Of a stretch of DNA of 54,550 nt, positions 1-8,175 are shown in pieces. This stretch comes from an uncultured Mycobacteriaceae bacterium (GTDB taxonomy: Bacteria; Actinomycetota; Actinomycetes; Mycobacteriales; Mycobacteriaceae): contig CAIYOH010000199.1 in the NCBI GenBank assembly GCA_903927745.1, positions 1 through 54,550 of the forward strand. The letters run 5' to 3'. The translations under genes and the position numbers were made by a program. Positions within the stretch are counted from its first letter, which is position 1, and each line of letters starts with the position of its first letter. Under the pieces are notes generated by a model, which saw only the letters and a program-made list of their open reading frames with translations, did no database searches and was not told where the DNA came from.

Positions 1-323
1 ACGCTGATGGTGCGGGCCGCCCAGATCGTTTTCACCTGCAGGCGATCCTCGGACGCGACACCGGCGGACAGCGCGAGCTGGAACTGCTGGGCGGCGACCG
101 GTGCGTTGGCCGCCAGCGCCCCCACCTCTTCGGGGGTGGCGGTGTGCGCCGAAGCGGCTGGTGTGGGTAACGCGCTGGTCGGCGGCGTCGCCGACGCGGT
201 GGGGGCCGGCGGTCGGCGCGGACGCTCGTTGACCTGGGCGTAGAGCATCCCGGCGGAGATGACGACCGTGGCGGCGAGCGCCGACCAGCGGCTCTTGCCG
301 ACGGCTGACCTCCTGGCATTCAC
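1..323 (-). CDS. Exported or membrane-anchored protein, N-terminal part only
   Basis: The reading frame enters from the left window edge on the minus strand and begins at a GTG at 323. The first residues are basic (NARRSAVGKSR), followed by a hydrophobic stretch of about 17 residues (ALAATVVISAGMLYA) that fits a signal peptide or membrane anchor. A Pro/Ala/Thr-rich linker comes next (about residues 28-55), then a more ordered segment. An overlapping frame that starts at 319 is Arg/Pro-rich and looks like a shadow. The C-terminus lies outside the window and I do not recognise the family. The GTG is chosen because the signal-like segment follows directly; no strong ribosome binding site is visible. 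Confidence 0.6.
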   Translation of the reverse strand, partial: MNARRSAVGKSRWSALAATVVISAGMLYAQVNERPRRPPAPTASATPPTSALPTPAASAHTATPEEVGALAANAPVAAQQFQLALSAGVASEDRLQVKTIWAARTIS

Positions 324-399
324 GACACGCAGCTTAGCGGTCGTCGCGTGCGCCACGCTGGCCGTCGCACGGTCTGCTTCGCGCTACGGTCTCCGGCGC

Positions 400-822
400 T
401 CAGAAAAAGGGATTGCTGTTCTCTTGCCACTCGGCAGATTCCGGGCGCTCCCCGAAGCGCCGGGCGTAGTCCTCGTGCATTTTGGCGTCCTTCTTGCGTC
501 GAAGCACGTCGACAAGGTTGGGGTCCAGCCCGTGTTGCGCCAGTCGGTGCCGCCGCCACACCTTGTTCATGGCCACCGTGATCAGCACCGCCCAGATAAA
601 AATGGGCACCGTCATCTCCGTGTGCACGTACAACGACGCCGGCAGCAGCCAGAACGGAGCGAGCACCAGCAACGGGGGGATGGCGAACACAACCAGAACA
701 CGCCGAGTCGCGCCGGGACCGGCCAAGTCGCGCGCGACCCAGGTCCGCAGGCTGTCCGGCAGGCGCCGGAGGCCATACGCGTAGGGAACGTACTGCGCGA
801 CGTTGGGTCGTGTGCGTGACAA
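400..822 (-). CDS. DUF5313 family membrane protein
   Basis: This 140-residue protein begins with an RPNVAQYVPYAYG segment typical of mycobacterial DUF5313 proteins, which have no known function. Two hydrophobic segments (about residues 42-60 and 68-86) suggest a membrane hairpin, and the C-terminal part is hydrophilic and charged. The start is an unusual TTG at 822, well supported by AGGAGG a few bases upstream and by the conserved N-terminus that follows. It is divergent from the MFS transporter at 873, so the two share a short promoter region. The family call is from memory of the N-terminal pattern. Confidence 0.75.
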   Translation of the reverse strand: MSRTRPNVAQYVPYAYGLRRLPDSLRTWVARDLAGPGATRRVLVVFAIPPLLVLAPFWLLPASLYVHTEMTVPIFIWAVLITVAMNKVWRRHRLAQHGLDPNLVDVLRRKKDAKMHEDYARRFGERPESAEWQENSNPFF

Positions 823-872
823 AGATCCTCCTGCCTCTGTGTCTCAACGTACCTCCAGCGAGGGGCGGCGGT

Positions 873-2336
873 ATGGTCGCGTTCGTGTATGGAGCCACCA
901 TCACGACGCAGATACCGGCGCGATTGGACAGGCTGCCGTGGGCCAATTTTCACCGGCGGGTCGTTATCGGACTGGGCGGGGTGTGGATTCTCGACGGTCT
1001 CGAGGTCACGATGGTGGGCATCGTGTCGTCCCGGCTGACCGACAAGGGCAGTGGGATCGCCCTCAATGCGGCCCAGATAGGCGTGGCCGCGGCGTTCTAC
1101 ATCGCCGGTGCGTGCTTGGGCGCGCTGTTCTTCGGCCGCCTGACCGACCGGTTCGGGCGGCGCAAGCTGTTCCTGTTGACTCTGGCGCTGTACCTGGTCG
1201 CAACGCTGGCGACCGCGTTCGCGTTCGCGCCGTGGTACTTCTTCGTTGCCCGGTTCTTCACCGGCGCGGGCATCGGGGGTGAATACGCCGCGATCAATTC
1301 GGCGATCGACGAGCTGATCCCCGCCCGGGTGCGTGGCCGCGTCGATCTGGTGGTGAACGGGACCTACTGGCTAGGCTCGGCCCTCGGGGCGGCCGGCGCA
1401 CTCGTGCTGCTGGGCACCTCGCACTTCGCGATCAACGTCGGCTGGCGGCTCTGCTTCGGGGTCGGCGTGATCTTCGGCATCGTCGTCCTGCTCGTCCGGC
1501 GCCACCTGCCGGAGAGCCCACGGTGGTTGTTCATCCATGGGCGCAACGAGGAAGCCGAGCGCATTGTCGGCGAGATCGAGCAGGATGTGGAACGGCAAAC
1601 GGGTGAGTCGTTGCCCGCAATCCAGGGGCATCGGCTCACAATTGTTGCACGCCAGGATATTTCGTTCACTGAGATTGCCACGATGGCGTTCACTCAGTAT
1701 CCGCGGCGCGCGGTTCTCGGACTCGCGCTGTTCATCAGCCAGGCCTTTCTGTACAACGGCGTCACGTTCAACCTCGGTACGCTGCTGAGCGGGTTCTACG
1801 GGGTCCCCTCGGGGCAGGTGCCGCTGTTTTTCATCCTGTGGGCGCTCAGCAACTTCGTTGGTCCCCTGGTTCTGGGGCGCTTCTTCGACACCGTCGGGCG
1901 CAAACCGATGATCACGCTCTGCTATGTGGGCTCCGCCGTGGCGGCGGCGGCCCTGGCGATCGTGTTCGTGACGCGGGCCGGCGGCGTCTGGGCGTTCATC
2001 GCCGTACTCGCGGTGACGTTCTTTCTCGCGTCAGCGGGTGCGGGTGCGGCATACCTCACGGTGAGTGAACTTTTTCCGATGGAGACCAGGGCCCTGGCCA
2101 TCGCTTTTTTCTATGCGGTCGGCACGGCGATCGGCGGGATTACCGGGCCGTTGTTGTTCGGTCAGCTGATCAACTCCGGTCAGCGGGGTCAGGTCGTCTG
2201 GTCATTTCTCATCGGTGCGGCGGTGATGGCCTCCGCCGGCGTGGTGGAACTACGGCTCGGAGTCGCCGCCGAACAACGGCCGCTGGAAGATCTGGCGAGG
2301 CCGATGACGGCTCTGGACAGCAACCGCGAACCGTGA
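873..2336 (+). CDS. MFS transporter of the sugar/aromatic-acid porter type
   Basis: This 487-residue protein has about twelve hydrophobic segments. It carries major-facilitator signatures: the loop 2-3 motif GRLTDRFGRRK and the central-loop motif PESPRWLFIHGR, both typical of the sugar and aromatic-acid porter subfamilies. A degenerate second-half copy of the loop motif (GRFFDTVGRKP) is also visible. It should import or export a small organic solute across the inner membrane using the proton gradient; the substrate cannot be read from sequence. The frame is open from 810, but ATG 873 is preferred because GAGGGG lies just upstream and the upstream stretch overlaps the promoter of the divergent DUF5313 gene. 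Confidence 0.88.
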   Translation: MVAFVYGATITTQIPARLDRLPWANFHRRVVIGLGGVWILDGLEVTMVGIVSSRLTDKGSGIALNAAQIGVAAAFYIAGACLGALFFGRLTDRFGRRKLFLLTLALYLVATLATAFAFAPWYFFVARFFTGAGIGGEYAAINSAIDELIPARVRGRVDLVVNGTYWLGSALGAAGALVLLGTSHFAINVGWRLCFGVGVIFGIVVLLVRRHLPESPRWLFIHGRNEEAERIVGEIEQDVERQTGESLPAIQGHRLTIVARQDISFTEIATMAFTQYPRRAVLGLALFISQAFLYNGVTFNLGTLLSGFYGVPSGQVPLFFILWALSNFVGPLVLGRFFDTVGRKPMITLCYVGSAVAAAALAIVFVTRAGGVWAFIAVLAVTFFLASAGAGAAYLTVSELFPMETRALAIAFFYAVGTAIGGITGPLLFGQLINSGQRGQVVWSFLIGAAVMASAGVVELRLGVAAEQRPLEDLARPMTALDSNREP

Positions 2337-2345
2337 CGGCCGATC

Positions 2346-2687
2346 TCAGTGGCGTTCCTCGTCCCCGGATCGGCGCTCGCTGAGTCCCTCCCGCGAGAGC
2401 GCCCTGACGAAGCCGTACGCCTGCATCCCGGCCGGACCGGGATTCTTGGCGATCCAGTCATTGATCTTGTCGAAGGCCTTGGCCAAGTCGTCGCGCCTGA
2501 CCCGCACGAGGTAGGTCTTTCTGTCGTCGTGAGGATCGTCGAGAGCGCCGGCGACGGCGACGGGGTTGCGGAATGCATAACCGATCCCATGCACGGCATC
2601 GTGGTTCAGCGCCCAGTGGACCTCGGCGGGGCGCAGCCGGTTCACCGCCAAGTTGCGGTAATCGTCCCCGTCATCGGCATCACTCAC
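2346..2687 (-). CDS. Small hypothetical cytosolic protein
   Basis: This protein of 113 residues has no signal peptide or membrane segment and is rich in Asp and Arg (starts SDADDGDDYRNLAVNRL). It ends convergently 9 bases from the MFS gene. The open frame continues upstream to 2801, but that part is low-complexity and overlaps a strong ribosome binding site, so GTG 2687 is preferred. AGGAGG at 2711-2717 sits too far from this GTG but ideally for ATG 2706, which opens a nine-codon frame overlapping the GTG (listed separately). I do not recognise a family. Confidence 0.6.
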   Translation of the reverse strand: MSDADDGDDYRNLAVNRLRPAEVHWALNHDAVHGIGYAFRNPVAVAGALDDPHDDRKTYLVRVRRDDLAKAFDKINDWIAKNPGPAGMQAYGFVRALSREGLSERRSGDEERH

Positions 2688-2706
2688 GTCGCCGCCCAGG
2701 TGCCAT
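2680..2706 (-). other. Possible translated leader minigene (MAPGRRRE)
   Basis: An ATG at 2706 with a near-ideal AGGAGG Shine-Dalgarno opens an eight-residue frame, MAPGRRRE. Its TGA lies within GTGAGTGATG, overlapping the GTG start of the downstream protein by eight bases. Ribosomes ending here could re-initiate on the GTG. Alternatively the main protein may start differently, or a frameshift may separate this start from the downstream frame. That the arrangement exists is seen directly; its function is inferred. Confidence 0.35.
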
Positions 2707-2819
2707 GGGGTCCTCCTGTGTGACCGCGAGCAGATCTGACGCGAGGAGATCTGAACAGCCCCCTGGGTCGCCATCATAGGCAGCGGCGTGCCCGCGCGCA
2801 TGCCGGCGGGGCTCTGGAG

Positions 2820-3968
2820 TCAGCTCCCCGGGGCGTGGTCGAAAGACCGGAGCGGATCGTTCTCCCGTATCCCGCGATACATTCCCCACCGGACGAACCC
2901 CGGCATGACCACTTTGTCCACGGCCCATCGCGGGAAGTGGAACGACTGACCGGAGGGTAGGAACACCTCGAGTCCCTCGGGCTGGGCGCCGAGCAGCGAG
3001 CCCCACCGCCGCCGCGGAGCCTTGTAGGGGCGCATCGGCCGGCCGGCGAACTCGGCTCGGATGTTGCGGGCGACCAGCGCGTCTCCGCGGTTGCGGGCGG
3101 AGCTGCGCTGAGGGTCGGTCGCCGCGACGTCGCCGACGGCGAACACGCCCGCATGGCCGGGCACCCGCAGGTCCGGTGTCACCCGGACGAATCCCTGATC
3201 GTCGAGCAACTCCGCTGGCAGCCAGTCGGTGTTGGGCCGCACCCGCCCGATCGCCCACAGCACGGCGGCTCCGCACGACGGGGGCTGCCCGCTGCTCCAG
3301 TGGACCGGCTCGCTGGTGACCTCGTCGCAGAGGAAGCCGTCGGGCAGCACGGCGCGGTGGCCCGGATGGATGCCAACGCCGCGGTCTGTCAGGCGGTCGC
3401 GAATCCGATTCCAGATCCGCGGGTGGTATTCGGCCAACGCGCGCTCGGCGGGAAAGTAAAGGTCGATCTTCTTCTCCGGCCAGGTGGTTGCCATGTTCAG
3501 GGCGCTGCTGACCGCTGCCGCACCCCCGCCGATGACAATCACCGAGCCGGCGGCGGCCAGCCGCTGGTTCGCCCCCTGGAGCTCCGCGCCGACCGCGGCG
3601 GCCGACTGCAGAGTGGGCCGCCGCCAGAAGCCGTTGCTCACCCCGGTCGAGATGACCAGGGCGTCGTACTCCACAGCGATCTGCGCGCCGTCGTCGCCGG
3701 CGCAGTACACGGTCCGGTTGGCCGGGTCGACTCCCGTCAGCCTCGCCTGAACCGTCCGCACCCCGTCGAGTCGCCGGAACTTGTCGAAGGGAATCCAGTA
3801 GTCGCGGGCCCAGTCGTGGGGCCGGGAGAGTCGGATCCCGAGTTCTTGTCCGCTGACCAGCCCCGGCTTGGCGGAGATGCCGACCACGTGGGCCCAGCGA
3901 GCCAGCCGAATCGCCGTCAAGACGCCCGCGTCGCCCAGCCCGGCGATCACCACGCGCTTGCGGTTCAC
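2820..3968 (-). CDS. FAD/NAD(P)-dependent oxidoreductase (NDH-2/AIFM2-like)
   Basis: This 382-residue flavoprotein belongs to the pyridine-nucleotide-disulfide oxidoreductase class. An N-terminal Rossmann motif (VVIAGLGDAGVLTAIR) binds FAD, a second one near residues 140-150 (VIVIGGGAAAVSSAL) binds NAD(P)H, and a C-terminal FAD motif (VFAVGDVAA) follows. No CxxC redox disulfide is visible, which points to an NDH-2, AIF/FSP1 or quinone-reductase role rather than a disulfide reductase. The GTG start at 3968 overlaps the stop of the upstream DUF1295 gene (GTGA), so the two are probably translated together and may act on the same lipid or quinone. The electron acceptor is unknown. Confidence 0.8.
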   Translation of the reverse strand: MNRKRVVIAGLGDAGVLTAIRLARWAHVVGISAKPGLVSGQELGIRLSRPHDWARDYWIPFDKFRRLDGVRTVQARLTGVDPANRTVYCAGDDGAQIAVEYDALVISTGVSNGFWRRPTLQSAAAVGAELQGANQRLAAAGSVIVIGGGAAAVSSALNMATTWPEKKIDLYFPAERALAEYHPRIWNRIRDRLTDRGVGIHPGHRAVLPDGFLCDEVTSEPVHWSSGQPPSCGAAVLWAIGRVRPNTDWLPAELLDDQGFVRVTPDLRVPGHAGVFAVGDVAATDPQRSSARNRGDALVARNIRAEFAGRPMRPYKAPRRRWGSLLGAQPEGLEVFLPSGQSFHFPRWAVDKVVMPGFVRWGMYRGIRENDPLRSFDHAPGS

Positions 3969-4852
3969 GTGGCCGCCCGGCGCGGAGGCTTGGGCACGAA
4001 GCGCGAGACCCGGTCGATGACGTGTTGATAGTCGGGCCGGCGTTCCAGGCTGCGTTTCTCCATCATCGGGATGCTGGCACCCAGGAGCATGGCGAGCATC
4101 GCGAGCGCGCCGGCGAACAGCCACCATGCGTCTCCCGGTGCGGCCGCGACACCGAACAGCGCCAGCGCAACCCAGAATCCGAATTCCCCGAAATAGTTAG
4201 GGTGCCGCGACCAGCGCCATAGCCCGCGGTCCAGCACGTCGCCGGGCTGCCGATGCCGGGCGAATCGGTGCAACTGCAGATCCGCGGCCGACTCGAATGC
4301 CACCGCCGCCAGACCGACGGCGAACGCGAGCGCGGTAAGCCACCCGATATCGCCGCCCGGGCGGGTCACGCAGACGTACACCGGCATCATGCCCGCGAAC
4401 ACCTGCAGTGTCGGGATGAGGTGGATGCCGACCAGATCGACGACAAACTCCCCGCGTCCCCTTCCGTCGCGCAACATCGCGTAGCGCCAATCCTCGTGGT
4501 TCAGGCCGGCAAAGCCGTAGACCCAGTTGGCCGTCAAGCGCACCGACCACACCAGCACCAGCGCCGTGACGAGCCAGCAGCGCAGTCTGGGTGTGCCGGC
4601 CTGGCTCCACCAATAGACGGTCATCAGCGGCGGGATGACGCTCCAATACGCGTCGTAGAAGCTCGAGTTGCGGTACGCGCGGCTGAATCCGAACACCACC
4701 AGCGTGGCCAGCACGTCGGCCACCAGGGTGTCCAGCCACAGCATGCCGGTGCCCGGACCCCAGGCCAGCCACCCGGCGGCCACGGCGACAGCGATGACGT
4801 ACGCGACCGTGACGAGCGCCAGCGACCGCGGTTTCGTCATCGGCGTGCTCAT
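3965..4852 (-). CDS. DUF1295 family membrane protein (steroid reductase/ICMT-like fold)
   Basis: This 295-residue protein has about six to seven hydrophobic segments and the conserved C-terminal block WSRHPNYFGE. That block is the hallmark of DUF1295 proteins, which are related to steroid 5-alpha-reductases and isoprenylcysteine methyltransferases. In these families it forms the NADPH- or SAM-binding end of a membrane-embedded enzyme acting on hydrophobic substrates. The frame is open from 4912, but MSTPMTKP at 4852 is preferred, with GGGA upstream. It is the first gene of a two-gene operon with the FAD oxidoreductase, which suggests a shared redox reaction on a lipid. The exact substrate is not inferable. 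Confidence 0.85.
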   Translation of the reverse strand: MSTPMTKPRSLALVTVAYVIAVAVAAGWLAWGPGTGMLWLDTLVADVLATLVVFGFSRAYRNSSFYDAYWSVIPPLMTVYWWSQAGTPRLRCWLVTALVLVWSVRLTANWVYGFAGLNHEDWRYAMLRDGRGRGEFVVDLVGIHLIPTLQVFAGMMPVYVCVTRPGGDIGWLTALAFAVGLAAVAFESAADLQLHRFARHRQPGDVLDRGLWRWSRHPNYFGEFGFWVALALFGVAAAPGDAWWLFAGALAMLAMLLGASIPMMEKRSLERRPDYQHVIDRVSRFVPKPPRRAAT

Positions 4853-4995
4853 GCGAGATTCCCGACAGCGCACGTCATGCGGGGCCTCCTCAACCACGGG
4901 GGACACTAACACGTTCGAGTTCGGCCTCCGGGCAACCGCCCGCGGGCCACGGTACGGTACCGGTGCAGGCCCAAGGCATCGGTGGAGTCACTGTG

Positions 4996-5856
4996 GTGGG
5001 GAACATGTCGCGAGTCCGAACGGTGGGCCGGCAAGTGCGGGCCATTCATGCCGCGGTTCGCGCGTCGGCGCCCCGTCCCACTGCCGCCAAACAGGCCGCG
5101 CAGACCTTCGAGCGGCGATTGGTGGCCGCGGTGCGCGCCGAGATCCGCTGGGCCCTCACCCCGCCGCGCACCTGGCTGTCGGGTCTGGTGGTCAACCTGT
5201 TCATCGCGATCGCCGGGTTGCTGGTGCAGCCGCTGAGATCCGTGGGCCTCTCCAACCACGACTGGGCAATCCTGATCGGGGTCTACTTCTCGTCGTGGAT
5301 CCTTGCCGACGTCACCACCACCAACGTGCTCGGCGCCGACCACCACCGCGTCCGACAGGGCCTGGATAACGGGGTTCCCCTCGTGCGGATCCTCGTGATC
5401 AAGAATCTGGCGCTGCTGGTCATCGTCGGTATTCCCACCCTGGTGACGGCGCTGGTGATCACGCTGTGTCTTGAATCCCCCGGGCGGTGTGCGATCACGA
5501 TCCCCACTGTGGCGGTGCCTATCGTGGCCTGGCTGGGGTTGGGCAATCTGATCTCGGTGCTGCTCCCGGTCAGCGCCGAGCCGTTGGTCAGGCGGTGGCG
5601 GCAGCGTCGCGACTTCTACCGGCTGGGGTGCTGGCTGCTGGCCCTGGTGCTGCCGTACGCGGTGTACTACGTCGCCGACCCCATCGCCGGGGTGGACCAT
5701 CACCTGCTGTGGCAGCAATTGCCGGCGTTGATCTGGCCGATCTTCGGCCAAGACACGAAGAGCTTCGTGCACCTCGCCACCGCCGTGGTGATCTGGATCG
5801 TGGGAACATTCGTCGCCGTCCTGTGGGTCCGCAGGCGCGGGTTGCGGTTCAGGTGA
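4996..5856 (+). CDS. Integral membrane protein, ABC-2 permease-like
   Basis: This protein of about 286 residues has a basic N-terminal cytosolic region of about 65 residues followed by six hydrophobic segments. The pattern resembles ABC-2-type permease subunits of mycobacteria, but no ATPase gene is adjacent, so a transport role is tentative. GTG 4996 is chosen because GGTGGAG sits eight bases upstream; ATG 5005 is an alternative three codons on. It converges with the SDR gene at 5860, with three bases between them. Confidence 0.6.
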   Translation: MGNMSRVRTVGRQVRAIHAAVRASAPRPTAAKQAAQTFERRLVAAVRAEIRWALTPPRTWLSGLVVNLFIAIAGLLVQPLRSVGLSNHDWAILIGVYFSSWILADVTTTNVLGADHHRVRQGLDNGVPLVRILVIKNLALLVIVGIPTLVTALVITLCLESPGRCAITIPTVAVPIVAWLGLGNLISVLLPVSAEPLVRRWRQRRDFYRLGCWLLALVLPYAVYYVADPIAGVDHHLLWQQLPALIWPIFGQDTKSFVHLATAVVIWIVGTFVAVLWVRRRGLRFR

Positions 5857-5859
5857 GCC

Positions 5860-6696
5860 TCACATGATGACGTGGCCGGCATCGACCGGCAGGCTCACGC
5901 CCGTCACATAGCGCGAGCGCGGGCTGACGAGCCACAGCACCGCTTCGGTGACGTCCCGCGGCTCCACCAGCGGCACGTCGGGCAGCAGGTTGAGCGAGAT
6001 GGGTGCCCCCGGGTTCTCCATCATGCGGCTCATGACGAAGTCGTTGAGGACCATCGGGGTAGCCACGCCGGCCGGATGCAACGCGTTGACGCGGATCTTG
6101 TGCGGGGCGTACGCGTGCGCCGCCGAGCGCATCAGTCCGACGACGCCGTGCTTGGACGCGGCGTAGGCCAACATCGCCGCGCTGCCGTCGCCGCCGCGCC
6201 CGATCAGCCCCTGGGACGAACTCACCAGCACGATCGCACCACCCCCGCCCTTGCGGACGATCGAGGGCACCGTCGCTACCAGCGTGTGCCACACGCCCTT
6301 GAGGTTGGTGTCGACGATGGCGTCGAACACCGGCAACGCGCGCGCTTCCGGGTTCCCGATCGCCACGACGCCAGCGTTGGCGACGACGATGTCGACGTCG
6401 CCGAGCGTGTCGATACCGGTCTGGATGGCGGCCTCCAGTTGCGCGAGGTCGCGGACGTCGGCGACGACCGGCACCACATGGGCGCCCGTGGCCTCGACCA
6501 GCCGAGCGGTCTTGTCGAGATCGACCCTGCTCGCCAACGGATAGGGGATCGCGTCGATGTCGGCGCAGATATCCACGGCGATGATGTGTGCGCCGTGCTT
6601 GGCGAGCGCGACGGCGTGGCTGCGCCCCTGGCCGCGGGCCGCGCCGGTGATGACGGCGACGGAGCCTTCGAGCTCACGGTTCGGGTCACTCGCCAC
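5860..6696 (-). CDS. Mycofactocin-coupled SDR family oxidoreductase
   Basis: This 278-residue short-chain dehydrogenase carries the cofactor motif GAARGQGRSHA, NAG near residue 105, and the catalytic YAASK with the upstream SSS. The GQGRSHA form and the inserted segment after the second beta strand (ADIDAIPYPLAS) are typical of mycofactocin-associated SDRs, which hold NAD tightly and pass electrons to mycofactocin rather than exchanging it. The GTG start at 6696 overlaps the TAG of the preceding SDR by one base (TAGTG), so the two are co-translated. The alcohol substrate is unknown. Confidence 0.85.
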   Translation of the reverse strand: MASDPNRELEGSVAVITGAARGQGRSHAVALAKHGAHIIAVDICADIDAIPYPLASRVDLDKTARLVEATGAHVVPVVADVRDLAQLEAAIQTGIDTLGDVDIVVANAGVVAIGNPEARALPVFDAIVDTNLKGVWHTLVATVPSIVRKGGGGAIVLVSSSQGLIGRGGDGSAAMLAYAASKHGVVGLMRSAAHAYAPHKIRVNALHPAGVATPMVLNDFVMSRMMENPGAPISLNLLPDVPLVEPRDVTEAVLWLVSPRSRYVTGVSLPVDAGHVIM

Positions 6697-7586
6697 TAAA
6701 GCTCCAGTTTCGTGCCGGTCTCGGCCTCGGCGAAGGCCACCAGGCGGGCCGCCGCGTCGTAGTCCGACGCGACCGCCGTGCGACCGATCGGCACCGGGCC
6801 GCCGCGCATTCCGAACCGGCCGCTGACCCCGATGTAGCTGCCCGGCGGCAGCGGCTCACTGATGCAGTACAGCGTCGGTGCCGCGCCCTGGTCGATGTCA
6901 TTGGCCAACCGGTCGGCGGCGCTCTTGACCGCTCTGTGCGCCAACGACATCAGCGGCGAGTCGGACAGATTCGACAGGTTCGAGGCCACCCACCCCGGGT
7001 GGGTCAGCTGGGTGACCACCGGCGAACCGGCCGCACGCAGCCTGCGGTCCAACTCGAGCCCCCACAGCATGACCGCCAGTTTCGACTGCGCGTAGGCGCC
7101 GAATCTGGACCACCGGTGCCGGCGCAGGTGCAGGTCGTCGAGCCGCAGCGTCGCCGACCGGTGTGCGTCGGAGCCGACGTTGATGATCTGCGACCGCACC
7201 CGTGGCAGCAGCAGATTGGTCAGGGCGAACGGCCCGAGCAGGTTGGTGCCCATCGTCATCTCGAAGCCGTCGACGGTGTCGGCGCGGCTGTTGGTTAGAG
7301 TGCCGGCGTTGTTGATCAGGATGTCCACGTCGCCGTCGATCAGGCCGGGGAAGGCCCGCACGGACGACAGATCCGCGAGATCGAGTCTGACCACGGTGGT
7401 CGAACCGCCGATCTCGGTTGCCCGTTGCGCACCGAGTTCGGTATTGCGGACGGCGAGGATCACGTGGGCGCCGGCCTTCGCCAGCGCACGTGCGGTCCCC
7501 AACCCGACGCCGTTAGTTGCCCCGGTCACGATGATCCGCCGGCCGGTCAAGTCGCCGAGCCGGCTCGGCGTCCAGGGTGCTGTCAC
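6696..7586 (-). CDS. SDR family oxidoreductase (retinol dehydrogenase-like)
   Basis: This NAD(P)-dependent short-chain dehydrogenase of about 296 residues has TGATNGVG for cofactor binding, NNAG, and the catalytic YAQSK. The conserved WTPSRLGDLTGRRIIVTG opening is characteristic of the mycobacterial retinol-dehydrogenase-like group. The frame is open to an ATG at 7619; GTG 7586 is preferred because it starts directly before the conserved block. It is followed without a gap by the mycofactocin-type SDR and is divergent from the NTF2-like gene at 7688. The substrate is probably a lipophilic alcohol or ketone (inference). Confidence 0.8.
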   Translation of the reverse strand: MTAPWTPSRLGDLTGRRIIVTGATNGVGLGTARALAKAGAHVILAVRNTELGAQRATEIGGSTTVVRLDLADLSSVRAFPGLIDGDVDILINNAGTLTNSRADTVDGFEMTMGTNLLGPFALTNLLLPRVRSQIINVGSDAHRSATLRLDDLHLRRHRWSRFGAYAQSKLAVMLWGLELDRRLRAAGSPVVTQLTHPGWVASNLSNLSDSPLMSLAHRAVKSAADRLANDIDQGAAPTLYCISEPLPPGSYIGVSGRFGMRGGPVPIGRTAVASDYDAAARLVAFAEAETGTKLEL

Positions 7587-7653
7587 GACGGTCAGACTAA
7601 CGGCACTGGTGCGAGACATTCTCAGGTCCGGCCGGTTCTGACATCATTGCCCC

Positions 7654-7704
7654 ATGAGCGAGAGTGCCCCATGAGCGGGAGTGCGCCATGAGCGAGAGTG
7701 CGAC
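7654..7704 (+). repeat. Three tandem copies of a 17-bp translation-start unit
   Basis: Three near-identical 17-bp units, each starting ATGAGCG(A/G)GAGTGC, lie at 7654-7670, 7671-7687 and 7688-7704. Because 17 is not a multiple of three, each ATG is in a different frame. The first two open six-codon frames (MSESAP and MSGSAP) whose TGA stops overlap the next ATG as ATGA. The third ATG starts the NTF2-like protein. Confidence 0.9.
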
Positions 7705-8131
7705 GGAAATCAGCAACCTGATCTACAGGTACGCCGAACTCCTGGACTCCGGTGACCTGGACGCGGTGGCCGGACTCTTCGCCCATGGCCGCATCTGTGG
7801 GGTGGAGAACGGCCCGCCGGAAACGGTGTTCGCCGGTGCCACGGGGGTTCGCCGGATGTACGAGATGGCCACCCGCATCTACGAGGACGGCACGCCGAAG
7901 ACCAAGCACAACACCAGCAACGTGGCGCTACACATCGACGAGGCCGCGGGCACCGCGCGCAGCACGTCCTATTACTGCGTCACGCAGGCCACCCCCGACC
8001 TGCCGTTGCAGGTGATCGTGACCGGGCATTATCACGACACGTTTCAGCGGCGGGACGGCGCGTGGTGGTTCGACACCCGCATCATGTTCGTCGACCAGAT
8101 CGGCGACGTCAGCCAACACCTGAAGTTCTGA
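7688..8131 (+). CDS. SnoaL/NTF2-like family protein
   Basis: This 147-residue single-domain protein fits the nuclear-transport-factor-2/SnoaL fold: an N-terminal helix (ATEISNLIYRYAELLDSGDLDAVAGLF), a central GATGVRRMYE segment, and C-terminal strands with YHDTFQRRDGAWWFDTR. Such proteins are hydratases, isomerases or ligand-binding subunits in steroid and polyketide metabolism. The third ATG of the triplicated start (7688) is the only one giving the full frame, and a GTG at 7664 in the same frame is less likely. It heads an operon with the DUF1214-like and SDR genes, suggesting a small modification pathway for a cyclic compound. Confidence 0.82.
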   Translation: MSESATEISNLIYRYAELLDSGDLDAVAGLFAHGRICGVENGPPETVFAGATGVRRMYEMATRIYEDGTPKTKHNTSNVALHIDEAAGTARSTSYYCVTQATPDLPLQVIVTGHYHDTFQRRDGAWWFDTRIMFVDQIGDVSQHLKF

Positions 8132-8175
8132 ATCGCGTAGACACCGCGCGGAGAATGCGGAGGACAGGAGAAGCG

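Noticed and set aside
3153..4028. Plus-strand open frame opposite the FAD oxidoreductase
   Set aside because: Antisense shadow; the minus strand has three dinucleotide-binding motifs in the right order.
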